DNA of 64,000 nt, taken from the NCBI GenBank assembly GCA_964451365.1, contig CAYVIB010000019.1:1-64000 (forward strand). The letters run 5' to 3'. This document shows positions 17,162 to 25,615 of the stretch, piece by piece (positions within the stretch are counted from its first letter, which is position 1; each line of letters starts with the position of its first letter). The notes under the pieces were generated by a model. That model saw nothing but the letters and a program-made list of their open reading frames with translations, was not told the origin of the DNA and ran no database searches. A program made the translations under genes and the position numbers. This stretch comes from CAYVIB01 sp964451365 (GTDB taxonomy: Bacteria; Pseudomonadota; Gammaproteobacteria; Pseudomonadales; Cellvibrionaceae).

Positions 17162-20100
17162 GCGTTTTATTTTTATCAACTGGGGCAACGTGCCCGCCAC
17201 CGAATTCGAATTCGGTCCGGTGAATTTATTTTCCGGCGGCAACGGCTCAGGCAAAACCACCGCGGCGGATGCGATCCAAACCATCATGACCGCCGCGCAC
17301 GAAAACCTGTTCCAGTACAACCCCGGGCAGGACGAAACCACCCAGCGCGGTCGCGGCGGCAAAAAGGTTAGAACGCTGTCCTCTTATGTGCTCGGGTGTG
17401 ACGATGGCAGTTATTCCCGTCTGGATATGACCGACGGTTACCTGGCGGCGGTGTTCCACCCCAGCAAGGGCGAAAACGGCGAACCGTTCACCGCCGTGAT
17501 CGGCGTGCGCGCCTGGCTGGAACAGGCCGGCAGCAATCCGGTGGCGAAAGAAGAACTGATCCAGTTTTTTATTTTGCCGATGGCGGAATTGGAGGAAAAA
17601 CATTTTCTGCGCGATGTGGCCGGCAAGAAACACGTGGTGGCACTCACCGATTTTCACACGCAAATGGTGAAATCTTTCGGCAAGCGCCGCATCGAGCGCT
17701 ACGACGGTAAAAAAGCTTACCTGCGCCGCCTTTACGGCGCGCTGCGAGGCAAAAGCGAATCGGTGCCGGACATCGAAGCCGTTGCCGCCGCGCGCGCTTT
17801 TTCCCGGTTTATGGCTTACAAGCCGGTCAAAAGCATCAACCGTTTTGTGGCGGATGAAATTCTCGAACCCAAGGATTTGGGCGATGCCATTCGCTCCGTG
17901 TCCTCGCAACTGAAAACTATTCACGGCATGGAGCGCGACGCCGCCCAATTGAAAGCGTCCATCGAAACCCTCGGCCGCGCGGAAGTCCAGGCCCAGTTGT
18001 ATATCGAAAACTGGATCGAGCTGAACCTGCTCAACTACAGCATTGCCCAGGCCAATTACCTGCGCATGCAGCAGGATTACCTGCGCGGAAAAGCCCAGCA
18101 AAAAGACAAACAGGACGCGCTGGCGGAAAACGAAAAAACTTTTCTCGCCGTGGGCGAGGAACTGCGTTCCCTGAACCAACGCCAGATCAGTCTGGAAGCG
18201 CAACGGCAGGGCATCGATGCGCTGCGACAAAAAGACGAACTGAAAAAACGCGAGGACGAGTTGAATCAATCCCTGCGCGCCGCCGTGCAGACGATCATGG
18301 AAGAGGACCGGACATTAACGGCCAACATCGCCACCACGCGCGACATGATGCGCCTGCTGACCAGCCCGGAAATTGCGCAGTGCATTCCGGAAATAGCCGA
18401 GCGCAAAGGCCGCGCAATGGCGCAGGCCGTACTCGATGCTGAAAAGCAAATGCTGATGGAAGTGCATCACCTTCTACAACGCGATGCGATCAACGTGACT
18501 CACGCCATTGAAGATCGCATGGACGATTTTCGCCAGGCGCAACGCGCCAACGCGCGTTGGTACCAGTTCTGGTTCGACAAAATTGCTGACGGTAGCCGCC
18601 GCGATCGCCTGGCCGGCCTCGCGCACGAACGCCGCTCCCGCTACAACACGCTTAAAAACCAACTTACGGAAAAAGAGCGCGAAATCACCCGCCTGGATGC
18701 CGACCAGGTCAGTTATCCCGATTACGTCGAACGCGCACTGGCGGCCATTCGCCAGCAATGCCCGCAGGCGGACCCGCGCGTGTTGTGCGACCACGTGGAA
18801 GTGAAGGACCCGCGCTGGCAAATGGCCATCGAGGGTTACCTGGGCGGCGCCCGCTTTTCCATAATCGTCTCGGAAGAGCACGAGGCCGACGCCATCCGCA
18901 TCGTGCGCAATTTACCCGGCAAGACCAACAAGGCGCGGGTTATTCAGGGTAAAAAAGCGCGCGAAGATGCCGCGCGACTAACACTCGACGAAAACTCCGT
19001 AGTGCACGTTCTGGAATTCAGTCACGCGGTGGCAAAAGCTTACCTCACCGCCAGTTACGGCACGGTATTACGGGTGGGCTCGGCGGAAGAACTGCGCACC
19101 ACGCGCCGGGGCATTACCGCCGATGGCATGGCCTCCGGCAATTACAGCATGTGGCGCTGCGACGTGCAGGACAGCGAACTCGTCTTCGGCGCCGGCGCCC
19201 GTGAACGGGCATTGACGGCCAAGCGCGAGGAATTCGACGTTCTGCAAACCCAGTGGCATGCGGCCAATGACCAGATGCAGCAAGTTGCATCGCTGCTGAA
19301 TGCGGTGGACACTCTCAAGTCCTCGGGCTACGCCGATGCATTTGAAAACGTGCTGGTTATCAACCGCAAAATTGAGGAAACCGCCGCGTTGATTGCGCAG
19401 CTCGATTTGTCGGAGCACGAGGAACTGGAAAAGGAACTGGCCGCGCTACAGGAAAGGCACGACGAACTGGAAACGAAAAAATCCGAGCTTTCCACCAACA
19501 AGGGAAAGATTCAGGCAGAGCTAGCTCATCTGGAAAAGCAAATTAAAGCCGTGGCCGACCAGCAGGACACCAACCAGGAAAAAGTCGACCAATGCGAATC
19601 CGCTTTGCGCCGCGTGGGCGCCATCTGGACCGATCTGGACGTGGACGCGCGACTGGAATACGCCGACAACGAGGCGAAAACGCTCAACGTCAACACCGCG
19701 AAAAATGCGCATGAAGAACTGGAGAAAAACCTGCGCGGCGCCGAGCGAAAACTGGCGGAGGAAATTCGCATCCACAATCAGCATTGCCGCCCCGCCGACA
19801 CCGTGGTGTACGACGAGAGCCTCGGCGAATACGACGATGCATTATTTAAAAGAATTTGCGCCGTGCGCCACGAACTGGACCGCGTGCGCAACCTGCTCAA
19901 GAACAATATCCTGGTGGAAAAACATTCCGATCTGGAAAAATTGAAAGATTCCTTCAACAACGCCTTCGTTTCCAACCTGTGCCATTCCATCTTCCAGGCG
20001 CTGAGCGAAGGCAAACGCAAAATCGAACTGCTCAACAAGGAGCTGCAACACCACCGTTTTGGCGCCGACCGGGAAACTTTCCGTTTCGACAGCGAGTGGG

Positions 20101-20795
20101 TACCCGAGTACCGCGACTACGCGCGGTTCTTTGAGGAGGTAATCAAAAATCCCGGCATCGGCGACGAAGTAACCTTGTTCAACGCCTCGCTCACGCAAAA
20201 ATCCACCCGCGTCCGCGACGATTTAATGGAAATGTTGCTGGACCACGAAGAAGACCGGGCCATGCGCGAACTGGAACGCATTGCCGACTACCGCAACTAT
20301 CGCCGCTACGAAATTTACAAGGAGGTGGAAGGCAAGGAGCCGATTCCATTAAGTGAATACGGCACCGGCTCCGGCGGTCAGCTGGAGACCCCCGCCTATA
20401 TTATTCGCGCGGCGGCCATCACCTCCGCATTTCGTTTCAACGAAGGCAAATCGCACCTGCGCACTGTACTGGTGGATGAAGCATTTTCGAAAATGGATGA
20501 AACCCGCTCGCGCGAAGTTATCCGCTATTTAACCGAATCGCTCGGCCTGCAACTGGTGTTTATTATGCCCACCAGCAAATGCGGCCCGTTTATGGATCTG
20601 GTGACCAACGAATTTGTCTTCGCCAAGGTGCCGAGCGATAAACCACGAGGGCAATTGGCCACGCGCGTGCTGGTGGATCGCAAGGAATACAACCAGGAAA
20701 AAATCCGCGAATTGTGGGAAACGCACAAGCGGTCCATTTACCAACAGGCGCAACTGGATTTCATGGAGGAGTTTGCTGGGGAGCGATCAGCATGA
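17151..20795 (+). CDS. jetC: Wadjet defence protein JetC (SMC-like ATPase, MksB/MukB type)
   Basis: The motor subunit: an SMC-like ATPase of 1,214 residues that extrudes DNA loops in Wadjet. Walker A is GGNGSGKTT at residues 29-37. Long coiled-coil arms (about 270-560 and 730-900) flank a hinge near 560-720. The C-terminal head has the signature SGGQ at 1074-1077 and Walker B VLVDEAFSKMD at 1107-1117. The start is set at 17151 (MFLKRFIFINWGN), which overlaps jetB by 11 bases. A frame extending to 17073 would add residues inside jetB. The stop overlaps jetD by four bases (ATGA). Confidence 0.93.
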   Translation: MFLKRFIFINWGNVPATEFEFGPVNLFSGGNGSGKTTAADAIQTIMTAAHENLFQYNPGQDETTQRGRGGKKVRTLSSYVLGCDDGSYSRLDMTDGYLAAVFHPSKGENGEPFTAVIGVRAWLEQAGSNPVAKEELIQFFILPMAELEEKHFLRDVAGKKHVVALTDFHTQMVKSFGKRRIERYDGKKAYLRRLYGALRGKSESVPDIEAVAAARAFSRFMAYKPVKSINRFVADEILEPKDLGDAIRSVSSQLKTIHGMERDAAQLKASIETLGRAEVQAQLYIENWIELNLLNYSIAQANYLRMQQDYLRGKAQQKDKQDALAENEKTFLAVGEELRSLNQRQISLEAQRQGIDALRQKDELKKREDELNQSLRAAVQTIMEEDRTLTANIATTRDMMRLLTSPEIAQCIPEIAERKGRAMAQAVLDAEKQMLMEVHHLLQRDAINVTHAIEDRMDDFRQAQRANARWYQFWFDKIADGSRRDRLAGLAHERRSRYNTLKNQLTEKEREITRLDADQVSYPDYVERALAAIRQQCPQADPRVLCDHVEVKDPRWQMAIEGYLGGARFSIIVSEEHEADAIRIVRNLPGKTNKARVIQGKKAREDAARLTLDENSVVHVLEFSHAVAKAYLTASYGTVLRVGSAEELRTTRRGITADGMASGNYSMWRCDVQDSELVFGAGARERALTAKREEFDVLQTQWHAANDQMQQVASLLNAVDTLKSSGYADAFENVLVINRKIEETAALIAQLDLSEHEELEKELAALQERHDELETKKSELSTNKGKIQAELAHLEKQIKAVADQQDTNQEKVDQCESALRRVGAIWTDLDVDARLEYADNEAKTLNVNTAKNAHEELEKNLRGAERKLAEEIRIHNQHCRPADTVVYDESLGEYDDALFKRICAVRHELDRVRNLLKNNILVEKHSDLEKLKDSFNNAFVSNLCHSIFQALSEGKRKIELLNKELQHHRFGADRETFRFDSEWVPEYRDYARFFEEVIKNPGIGDEVTLFNASLTQKSTRVRDDLMEMLLDHEEDRAMRELERIADYRNYRRYEIYKEVEGKEPIPLSEYGTGSGGQLETPAYIIRAAAITSAFRFNEGKSHLRTVLVDEAFSKMDETRSREVIRYLTESLGLQLVFIMPTSKCGPFMDLVTNEFVFAKVPSDKPRGQLATRVLVDRKEYNQEKIRELWETHKRSIYQQAQLDFMEEFAGERSA

Positions 20796-21949
20796 GTTTA
20801 TCAGGAGACGCTGACGGAATCCTTCCACCCAGGCCGGAATGGCTGATGGGAGAGCCAGACATTCTCGCCGCCCTGAACGCTTTTTTCGACAAACTCGACA
20901 ACACACCAGCCGAGCAGCGTGCGCGAATGCCGACGTTACGCCTGAACAAAAAATTGACGCCGACGCTGTATCAGCACGACAGCGCATCCGACACCACATG
21001 GACATTGTTTAAAGAACTGGCTGGAGTGGTATTCGACATTTGCCCGGACACGAAACGAGGTCCGTACGAGCCTGAATACACTAACGCACAACTACGCTTT
21101 CTTCCAATGGGCGAAGCTATTGCCCGTGCCTGGCTTAATCGACCGCAAAAAACCCGCTACCAGGACGAATGGACACAAGCGGTAACGAGCAAGACTTCCT
21201 TGTTCGGCAATCGGGTTGATGTTCTTCTGAATAATCCAATACGAATCGCAGGTAAAACCATCGACGAAGTTGTTGATGCTTTTGCAAAGCTAAGCTCATT
21301 TGCGGAATGCAATTTGACTCTTCGGCAATTAAGCGCAAAAGTATTTTGGGGTCACTCAAAGGTTCTGGATGGCCGTGAAGAACTTATTCGGGCTGTCTTC
21401 CCTTCCCTTCAAGTTGCACCACGCCCGGTACTTGTGCATGTGAGACTGCCAGTCGAAGTGAAAGACGTTTTGTTTATCGAAAATCTGGACAGTTATCTCC
21501 AAGCCGTTAACCAACCGACAACTCCAAACGCCGCATTAATTTATACCAGCGGTTTCAAGGGCAGCGCTGAACGCATCCGGCAGATGGATGGAGCAAGCCT
21601 GCACTATCACCTCTCGACAGGGTATAACGAGTCCGCCACTAAAAAATTCGAGCGCTGGTGGTTTGGCGGTGAGCCGTTGAATGGCAACTTATGGTTCTGG
21701 GGCGATCTGGATTTTTCCGGAATGGCCATTTTGAAAATACTGCGCCAGCGCTTCGGTGACGTGCGAGCCTGGCCCGACGGTTACGCCCCTTTGGTTAAAC
21801 TGATACGCGACGGCGGTGGTCATACCCCGGATGCTGCCGACAAAGCCGAACAGACCGACCCCGGTTGGACAGGATGCAATTACGCTGATAGTGAACTCTT
21901 ACCATTAATACGCAACACTTGTTCTTTCGCGGACCAAGAACTCGTTTGA
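20792..21949 (+). CDS. jetD: Wadjet defence protein JetD (Toprim-like nuclease)
   Basis: The nuclease subunit of Wadjet (385 residues), joining an N-terminal DUF3322-type region to a C-terminal DUF2220 Toprim-like fold. The metal-binding motif GDLDFSGM is at residues 304-311 (Asp305, Asp307). A conserved glutamate-containing IENLDSY stretch stands near residue 230, and the chain ends FADQELV, matching the D/Q-E motif near JetD C-termini. The start ATG overlaps the jetC stop (ATGA). A longer frame beginning at 20714 lies wholly inside jetC. All catalytic motifs are present, so the system looks intact. Confidence 0.9.
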   Translation: MSLSGDADGILPPRPEWLMGEPDILAALNAFFDKLDNTPAEQRARMPTLRLNKKLTPTLYQHDSASDTTWTLFKELAGVVFDICPDTKRGPYEPEYTNAQLRFLPMGEAIARAWLNRPQKTRYQDEWTQAVTSKTSLFGNRVDVLLNNPIRIAGKTIDEVVDAFAKLSSFAECNLTLRQLSAKVFWGHSKVLDGREELIRAVFPSLQVAPRPVLVHVRLPVEVKDVLFIENLDSYLQAVNQPTTPNAALIYTSGFKGSAERIRQMDGASLHYHLSTGYNESATKKFERWWFGGEPLNGNLWFWGDLDFSGMAILKILRQRFGDVRAWPDGYAPLVKLIRDGGGHTPDAADKAEQTDPGWTGCNYADSELLPLIRNTCSFADQELV

Positions 21950-21974
21950 GCATTCGCGGTCATAGCGCCATCTA

Positions 21975-22586
21975 TTATGTTGTAATAGGCAGATGACTCG
22001 CCCATCCGCTCGCCATACCCGCAACCATGGACCTGTAGTCGTTTTTTCTACTATCCCTGTTTCGGCGGGCGGAATATTCCGGATCCGGATTAAAAATAGA
22101 GGCAGCCAAGCGCCTAGCGCCCGTGGTAATACCGGAGGTTTTCGCTTGCCGAACCATATCGAACTGCTGGAAAACTGTAGGCAAACCTGAGCAATTAAAG
22201 CCAGACTGAAATTGGCTTAACAGACGAGCCAAATGCCAGGCATCCTCCAGAGCCTGGCAGGCACCTTGTCCCGATGTAGGCAGTGCCGCGTGAGCGGCAT
22301 CGCCAATCATTAACACATTATCCTTATACCAAATACCGGTGGGATCGTGGTCGTGAACATTGATTTTGTTAATGGCATCCAGTGGCGTCTTCTGGCAACA
22401 TGGGTAAACCGGAAAGACAAAAGGCACCGCTTTTTGCCGGTTTACGAGTTTGTCACTGACGACAAGCTCCGGCCTTGCAAGCGACGCAGGAGCGTTAAGC
22501 GAAGCGAGTTGTCCGTAGAGCCCCCAGGGACGGGTTACGGCGCGTTTCTGGAGAGCCCCCGCCGGATCGACCGGCTTCGTTGGCAC
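21975..22586 (-). pseudogene. truncated FAD-dependent monooxygenase
   Basis: The last ~130 residues match the C-terminal part of PHBH-fold flavin monooxygenases: VLMIGDAAHAALPTSGQGAC (the GD motif binding FAD ribose) followed by ALEDAWHLARLL. The N-terminal Rossmann GxGxxG segment and the substrate domain are absent. The preceding ~70 codons of the frame match nothing and include repeated Pro-Val stretches. The complete enzyme would need about 250 more residues upstream, where the histidine kinase gene now lies. It is most likely a deletion remnant at the join between the Wadjet block and the two-component/adhesin block. Confidence 0.75.
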
Positions 22587-22620
22587 GGCATATAAAGAAT
22601 TTTCGCTTAAGGAGTACCAT

Positions 22621-24456
22621 TCAGTTCTGATCCGGAGTTAATGGCCTTATTTCCGGCTCCCCCACGGTGGATTTCGGCAGTTGCAGGGGCAGCAGCAGGG
22701 TCAGGCGGGTACCGTTTTCCAAGGGTTGTATTTCTATCTCTCCATTGAGTTGACGGATGCGTCGGCGCATGTTCGTCAGTCCGCTGCCGCCGCGATCCGG
22801 ATAGCGGGGAAAAGGAAGGCCATCATTTTCCACCGTTATCAGGGCTTGTCCGTCGCTGCCCTGGCTCCCCAGCACACTGACGTGGGTAGCGCGGCCGTGC
22901 CGGATGGCGTTGGTGATGGCTTCCTGCAGGATACGCAGCACATTGAGCGCGTGGGAGGGAGTAACGCCATCGATTTCTGGCAGGCGCACCATGGACCATT
23001 GCAGCTCCACGCCTGTGCGTCTCATCTGTCTTTCCAGCCGCTCGCGCAGGCTTGCGAGAGCCGCGGGAAGCTCTCCCTCCCGGATATCGAGCGAGTGGAT
23101 CACCAGGCGCAGGTCGTCCAGGGCCTCCCGTGCGGCGTTTCCCACCTGCACGGATTTTTCCCGCTCGGCCAGGGCGATGATGGAGGCCAGGTGGCCGGAG
23201 AGACCGTCGTGAAGATCGGCGGTGAGACGCTGCCGTTCATCGCTCAGGGTCCGCCGCGCGGCTTCCCGGCGCTCTTCCCCGTGCAGGCGCTCCAGCTCCA
23301 GCTCCCGGTCTTGCAACCGCCGGGTCAGGTAGGCGTTGACATCATCCAGCCGGTTCAGGCTCACGCCCAGGCGGCGCATCAGGATCATGGCGATGCCAAC
23401 CATCAGGGCGGGACGATAGTAGACGGAGAGAAAAATCGGACCATCCAACCTGTTGGTAATCACCGCGAAGTCGTACAGCGCCGACAACGCCGCCAGCAGT
23501 ATTGGCAACAACAGCAGCCAGGCCTCTTCGAGCTGTTGTACCAGCGCCGCCCTGGCGACGATCACCAGACCGGCAAGCAGACCGGCGATATTGACCGGGG
23601 CGTTGACGAACATCACCAGCTTTGACGCGGAGACAAGGCCCGTGGCACCGAGCAGGATACAAATTCCCGGCACCAACAGCGCCGCCAGTTTCAGCCAGCG
23701 CGGTGGTGACCGGCCGGCGATCAGCAATACGGTGATCACCAATATCGCGCTGGCGGATGAGCCGAGCATGTGCATGTAGGGCAGCAGCTCAATCAGGTAG
23801 GGGACGAGATCCCGCAACATGCCCAGGTAGATGAACATGGAGGACACCAGCAGCAGAGTCAGCCAGCCAAACAGGGGCTCCCGCGGCCGGTACAGCCAGA
23901 GCACGAGGACGACGAGGGTCATCAACAGCTGCCCGGCGGGCACCATCAAACGCAGGTATTCCAGCACGAACACCCGCATCCGGTAGTTGGGAGCCAATTC
24001 GTCGGCAGTGCCCAGGTACAACGGCGACAGATAGGTGGGCACCAGGCTCATGGACTGCACATGAATGTCGAGGATATTGTCGCCGCGATTCAGTAAACTG
24101 GACGGCAGTGGGATCAGGATTGCCACGCCTGAAGCCAATCCCATCATGGTGGTGCGGTGGTCGCTGTCGTAGATTTCCTTGCCGGCGAGTTCGATCACCG
24201 CCCGCTGGCTCACCGTGGGTATGTACAGGTAGACGGAATGCCTGTCCTCCGGCCGGATCACCAGGCGATAGTGCTCCCAGCCCCTGGTGGTGCCGCCGGC
24301 CAGGGGCAAGGTGGTGGAACGCCATTGCCCGTCCACCCGACGCGAGGCGTCGGTGATGGGCGGGGAATCCGGCTCCGGCAGGACCAGCCAAAGGGGCGCG
24401 CTTGCCAGCAGCGCCAGCAGAGCCCACAACAAGCCCAGTCCCAGCCGGTATTTCAC
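22621..24456 (-). CDS. membrane sensor histidine kinase, NarX/HisKA_3 type
   Basis: An inner-membrane kinase of 611 residues. An N-terminal helix (about 8-25) leads to a periplasmic beta-rich sensor region (about 30-165), then seven predicted helices (about 175-370), like 7TMR-DISM sensors. The cytoplasmic part carries the HisKA_3 phosphorylation site LTADLHDGLSGHL (His416), the N box EAITNAIRHG and a G box GGSGLTNMRRRI. The start is a GTG at 24456 that overlaps the regulator's TGA (GTGA); the longer frame to 24576 would lie inside the regulator gene. The signal sensed is unknown. The divergent adhesin locus is the likely output. Confidence 0.88.
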   Translation of the reverse strand: MKYRLGLGLLWALLALLASAPLWLVLPEPDSPPITDASRRVDGQWRSTTLPLAGGTTRGWEHYRLVIRPEDRHSVYLYIPTVSQRAVIELAGKEIYDSDHRTTMMGLASGVAILIPLPSSLLNRGDNILDIHVQSMSLVPTYLSPLYLGTADELAPNYRMRVFVLEYLRLMVPAGQLLMTLVVLVLWLYRPREPLFGWLTLLLVSSMFIYLGMLRDLVPYLIELLPYMHMLGSSASAILVITVLLIAGRSPPRWLKLAALLVPGICILLGATGLVSASKLVMFVNAPVNIAGLLAGLVIVARAALVQQLEEAWLLLLPILLAALSALYDFAVITNRLDGPIFLSVYYRPALMVGIAMILMRRLGVSLNRLDDVNAYLTRRLQDRELELERLHGEERREAARRTLSDERQRLTADLHDGLSGHLASIIALAEREKSVQVGNAAREALDDLRLVIHSLDIREGELPAALASLRERLERQMRRTGVELQWSMVRLPEIDGVTPSHALNVLRILQEAITNAIRHGRATHVSVLGSQGSDGQALITVENDGLPFPRYPDRGGSGLTNMRRRIRQLNGEIEIQPLENGTRLTLLLPLQLPKSTVGEPEIRPLTPDQN

Positions 24457-25133
24457 AATCGGATAAGGCCCCTTTTCGACGCCTCGTACACCGCTTCCGA
24501 GCGATTGTTGGCGGCCAGCTTGCGGTAGATGTTTTTGATATGCACCGGCACAGTCTGGCGCGAAATATTCAGCCACTCCGCCAACTCCGCATAGGTGAAC
24601 CCTTTGGCGATGCCACGCAGTATATCCATTTCCCGTGGCGTGAGCTCCGGTCCTCCCTGGCTGCTGGCTGCCGGGGCGTTCATACGGCGCACCAGTATGC
24701 GCGCGATGGAGGAGGAAATGGGCGAGCGCCCGGCGCGCAGTTCGAGAATGGCTTCCACCAGTTCCATGGAGTCGGCGTCTTTCAGCAGGTAACCCACGGC
24801 GCCGGCCTCGATAGCTTGCAGTACCGTCCCCTCGTCCGCCAACACCGAAATCACCATCGCATCAGCCTCCGGATAACGGCGGCGCAGCAGGTGAATGGCC
24901 TCGATACCGTTGCCGTCGGGCAGGTTCAAGTCCGTCATCAGCAGGTCCACCGGCCGGGCGTGCAGCACGTCCAGCGCCTCCCCAAGGGTGGCGCAGGCAG
25001 CCACCAGCTCACCGTCGGGCCAGTCGTGCAGAATTTGTGCGAAGTGTTCACGCAGGGGGGGGTCATCTTCCAGCAACAGCACCCGCACGGGCCCTGTCCG
25101 CTGTTCTTCGGTACTTAAAGTGGTATCGGTCAT
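24453..25133 (-). CDS. NarL/LuxR-family response regulator
   Basis: A 226-residue two-component regulator. The receiver domain shows the acidic pocket Glu22-Asp23-Asp24, phospho-acceptor Asp68 (MTDLNLPDG) and the lysine in GYLLKDADS. A C-terminal LuxR helix-turn-helix reads LTPREMDILRGIAKGFTYAE then ISRQTVPVHIKNIYRKL. The start at 25133 (MTDTTLSTEE) puts the receiver at the usual distance; an upstream in-frame ATG at 25196 would overlap a candidate binding site. It is first in the operon and coupled to the kinase. Sixteen-base inverted repeats with NarL 7-2-7 geometry lie 57-72 bases upstream of its ATG and 93-108 bases upstream of the adhesin ATG, suggesting autoregulation and adhesin control. 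Confidence 0.9.
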   Translation of the reverse strand: MTDTTLSTEEQRTGPVRVLLLEDDPPLREHFAQILHDWPDGELVAACATLGEALDVLHARPVDLLMTDLNLPDGNGIEAIHLLRRRYPEADAMVISVLADEGTVLQAIEAGAVGYLLKDADSMELVEAILELRAGRSPISSSIARILVRRMNAPAASSQGGPELTPREMDILRGIAKGFTYAELAEWLNISRQTVPVHIKNIYRKLAANNRSEAVYEASKRGLIRL

Positions 25134-25186
25134 GGAGAATCTGCCTTTCAGTGCCGGCCAATCATGGCAAGCGGCACCGGGAGCCA

Positions 25187-25396
25187 GTATACCCAATTTA
25201 TGGTACCCCGTTGGAAAAGGAGTATCGGTAGGGGTTTCATCNNNNNNNNNNNNNNNNNNNNNNNNNNNNNNNNNNNNNNNNNNNNNNNNNNNNNNNNNNN
25301 NNNNNNNNNNNNNNNNNNNNNNNNNNNNNNNNNNNNNNNNNGTATACCCAATTTATGGTACCCCGTTGGAAAAGGAGTATCGGTAGGGGTTTCATC
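25187..25396. repeat. exact 55-bp direct repeat flanking a 100-N assembly gap
   Basis: Bases 25187-25241 and 25342-25396 are identical over 55 bases and touch a run of exactly 100 N (25242-25341). An odd-length overlap of 55 abutting a 100-N spacer is what a de Bruijn assembler with k=55 leaves when two overlapping contig ends are scaffolded. The duplication may therefore be artificial. A real tandem repeat cannot be excluded. Confidence 0.85.
25190..25205. promoter_or_regulatory. candidate NarL-type operator (7-2-7 inverted repeat), site 1
   Basis: TACCCAA-TT-TATGGTA: two heptamers in inverted order separated by two bases, the geometry used by NarL (consensus heptamer TACYYMT). It lies 57-72 bases before the response-regulator ATG. 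An identical copy at 25345-25360 belongs to the possibly artificial 55-bp duplicate. Confidence 0.5.
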
Positions 25397-25507
25397 ATAA
25401 AAAAACAGCTGGGGGGCCGAACGCGGGGAGCATGGAGCTACTACATGAAGCACATGAATCAAACGATCAAGGATACCGGCGATGCGATCCAGGATTGGCG
25501 CCTTATA

Positions 25508-25523
25508 TACCCTGTTTATGGTA
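25508..25523. promoter_or_regulatory. candidate NarL-type operator (7-2-7 inverted repeat), adhesin side
   Basis: TACCCTG-TT-TATGGTA differs from site 1 in only two of sixteen bases and has the same 7-2-7 layout. It is 93-108 bases upstream of the adhesin start. The surrounding DNA is not otherwise alike apart from a few bases on each side. Confidence 0.5.
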
Positions 25524-25615
25524 GTCCCCTGGCTGGTTCCTCCCCATAGAATGTGCGACATATCACAATGTGCGCATTCGAGGCGCGTCATCGCCACAAC
25601 TGGGGAATGGGTTCC

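Noticed and set aside
24457..24576. Upstream start for the histidine kinase giving 651 residues
   Set aside because: The extra 40 residues lie entirely within the response-regulator gene; the GTGA overlap at 24456 is a standard coupled start.
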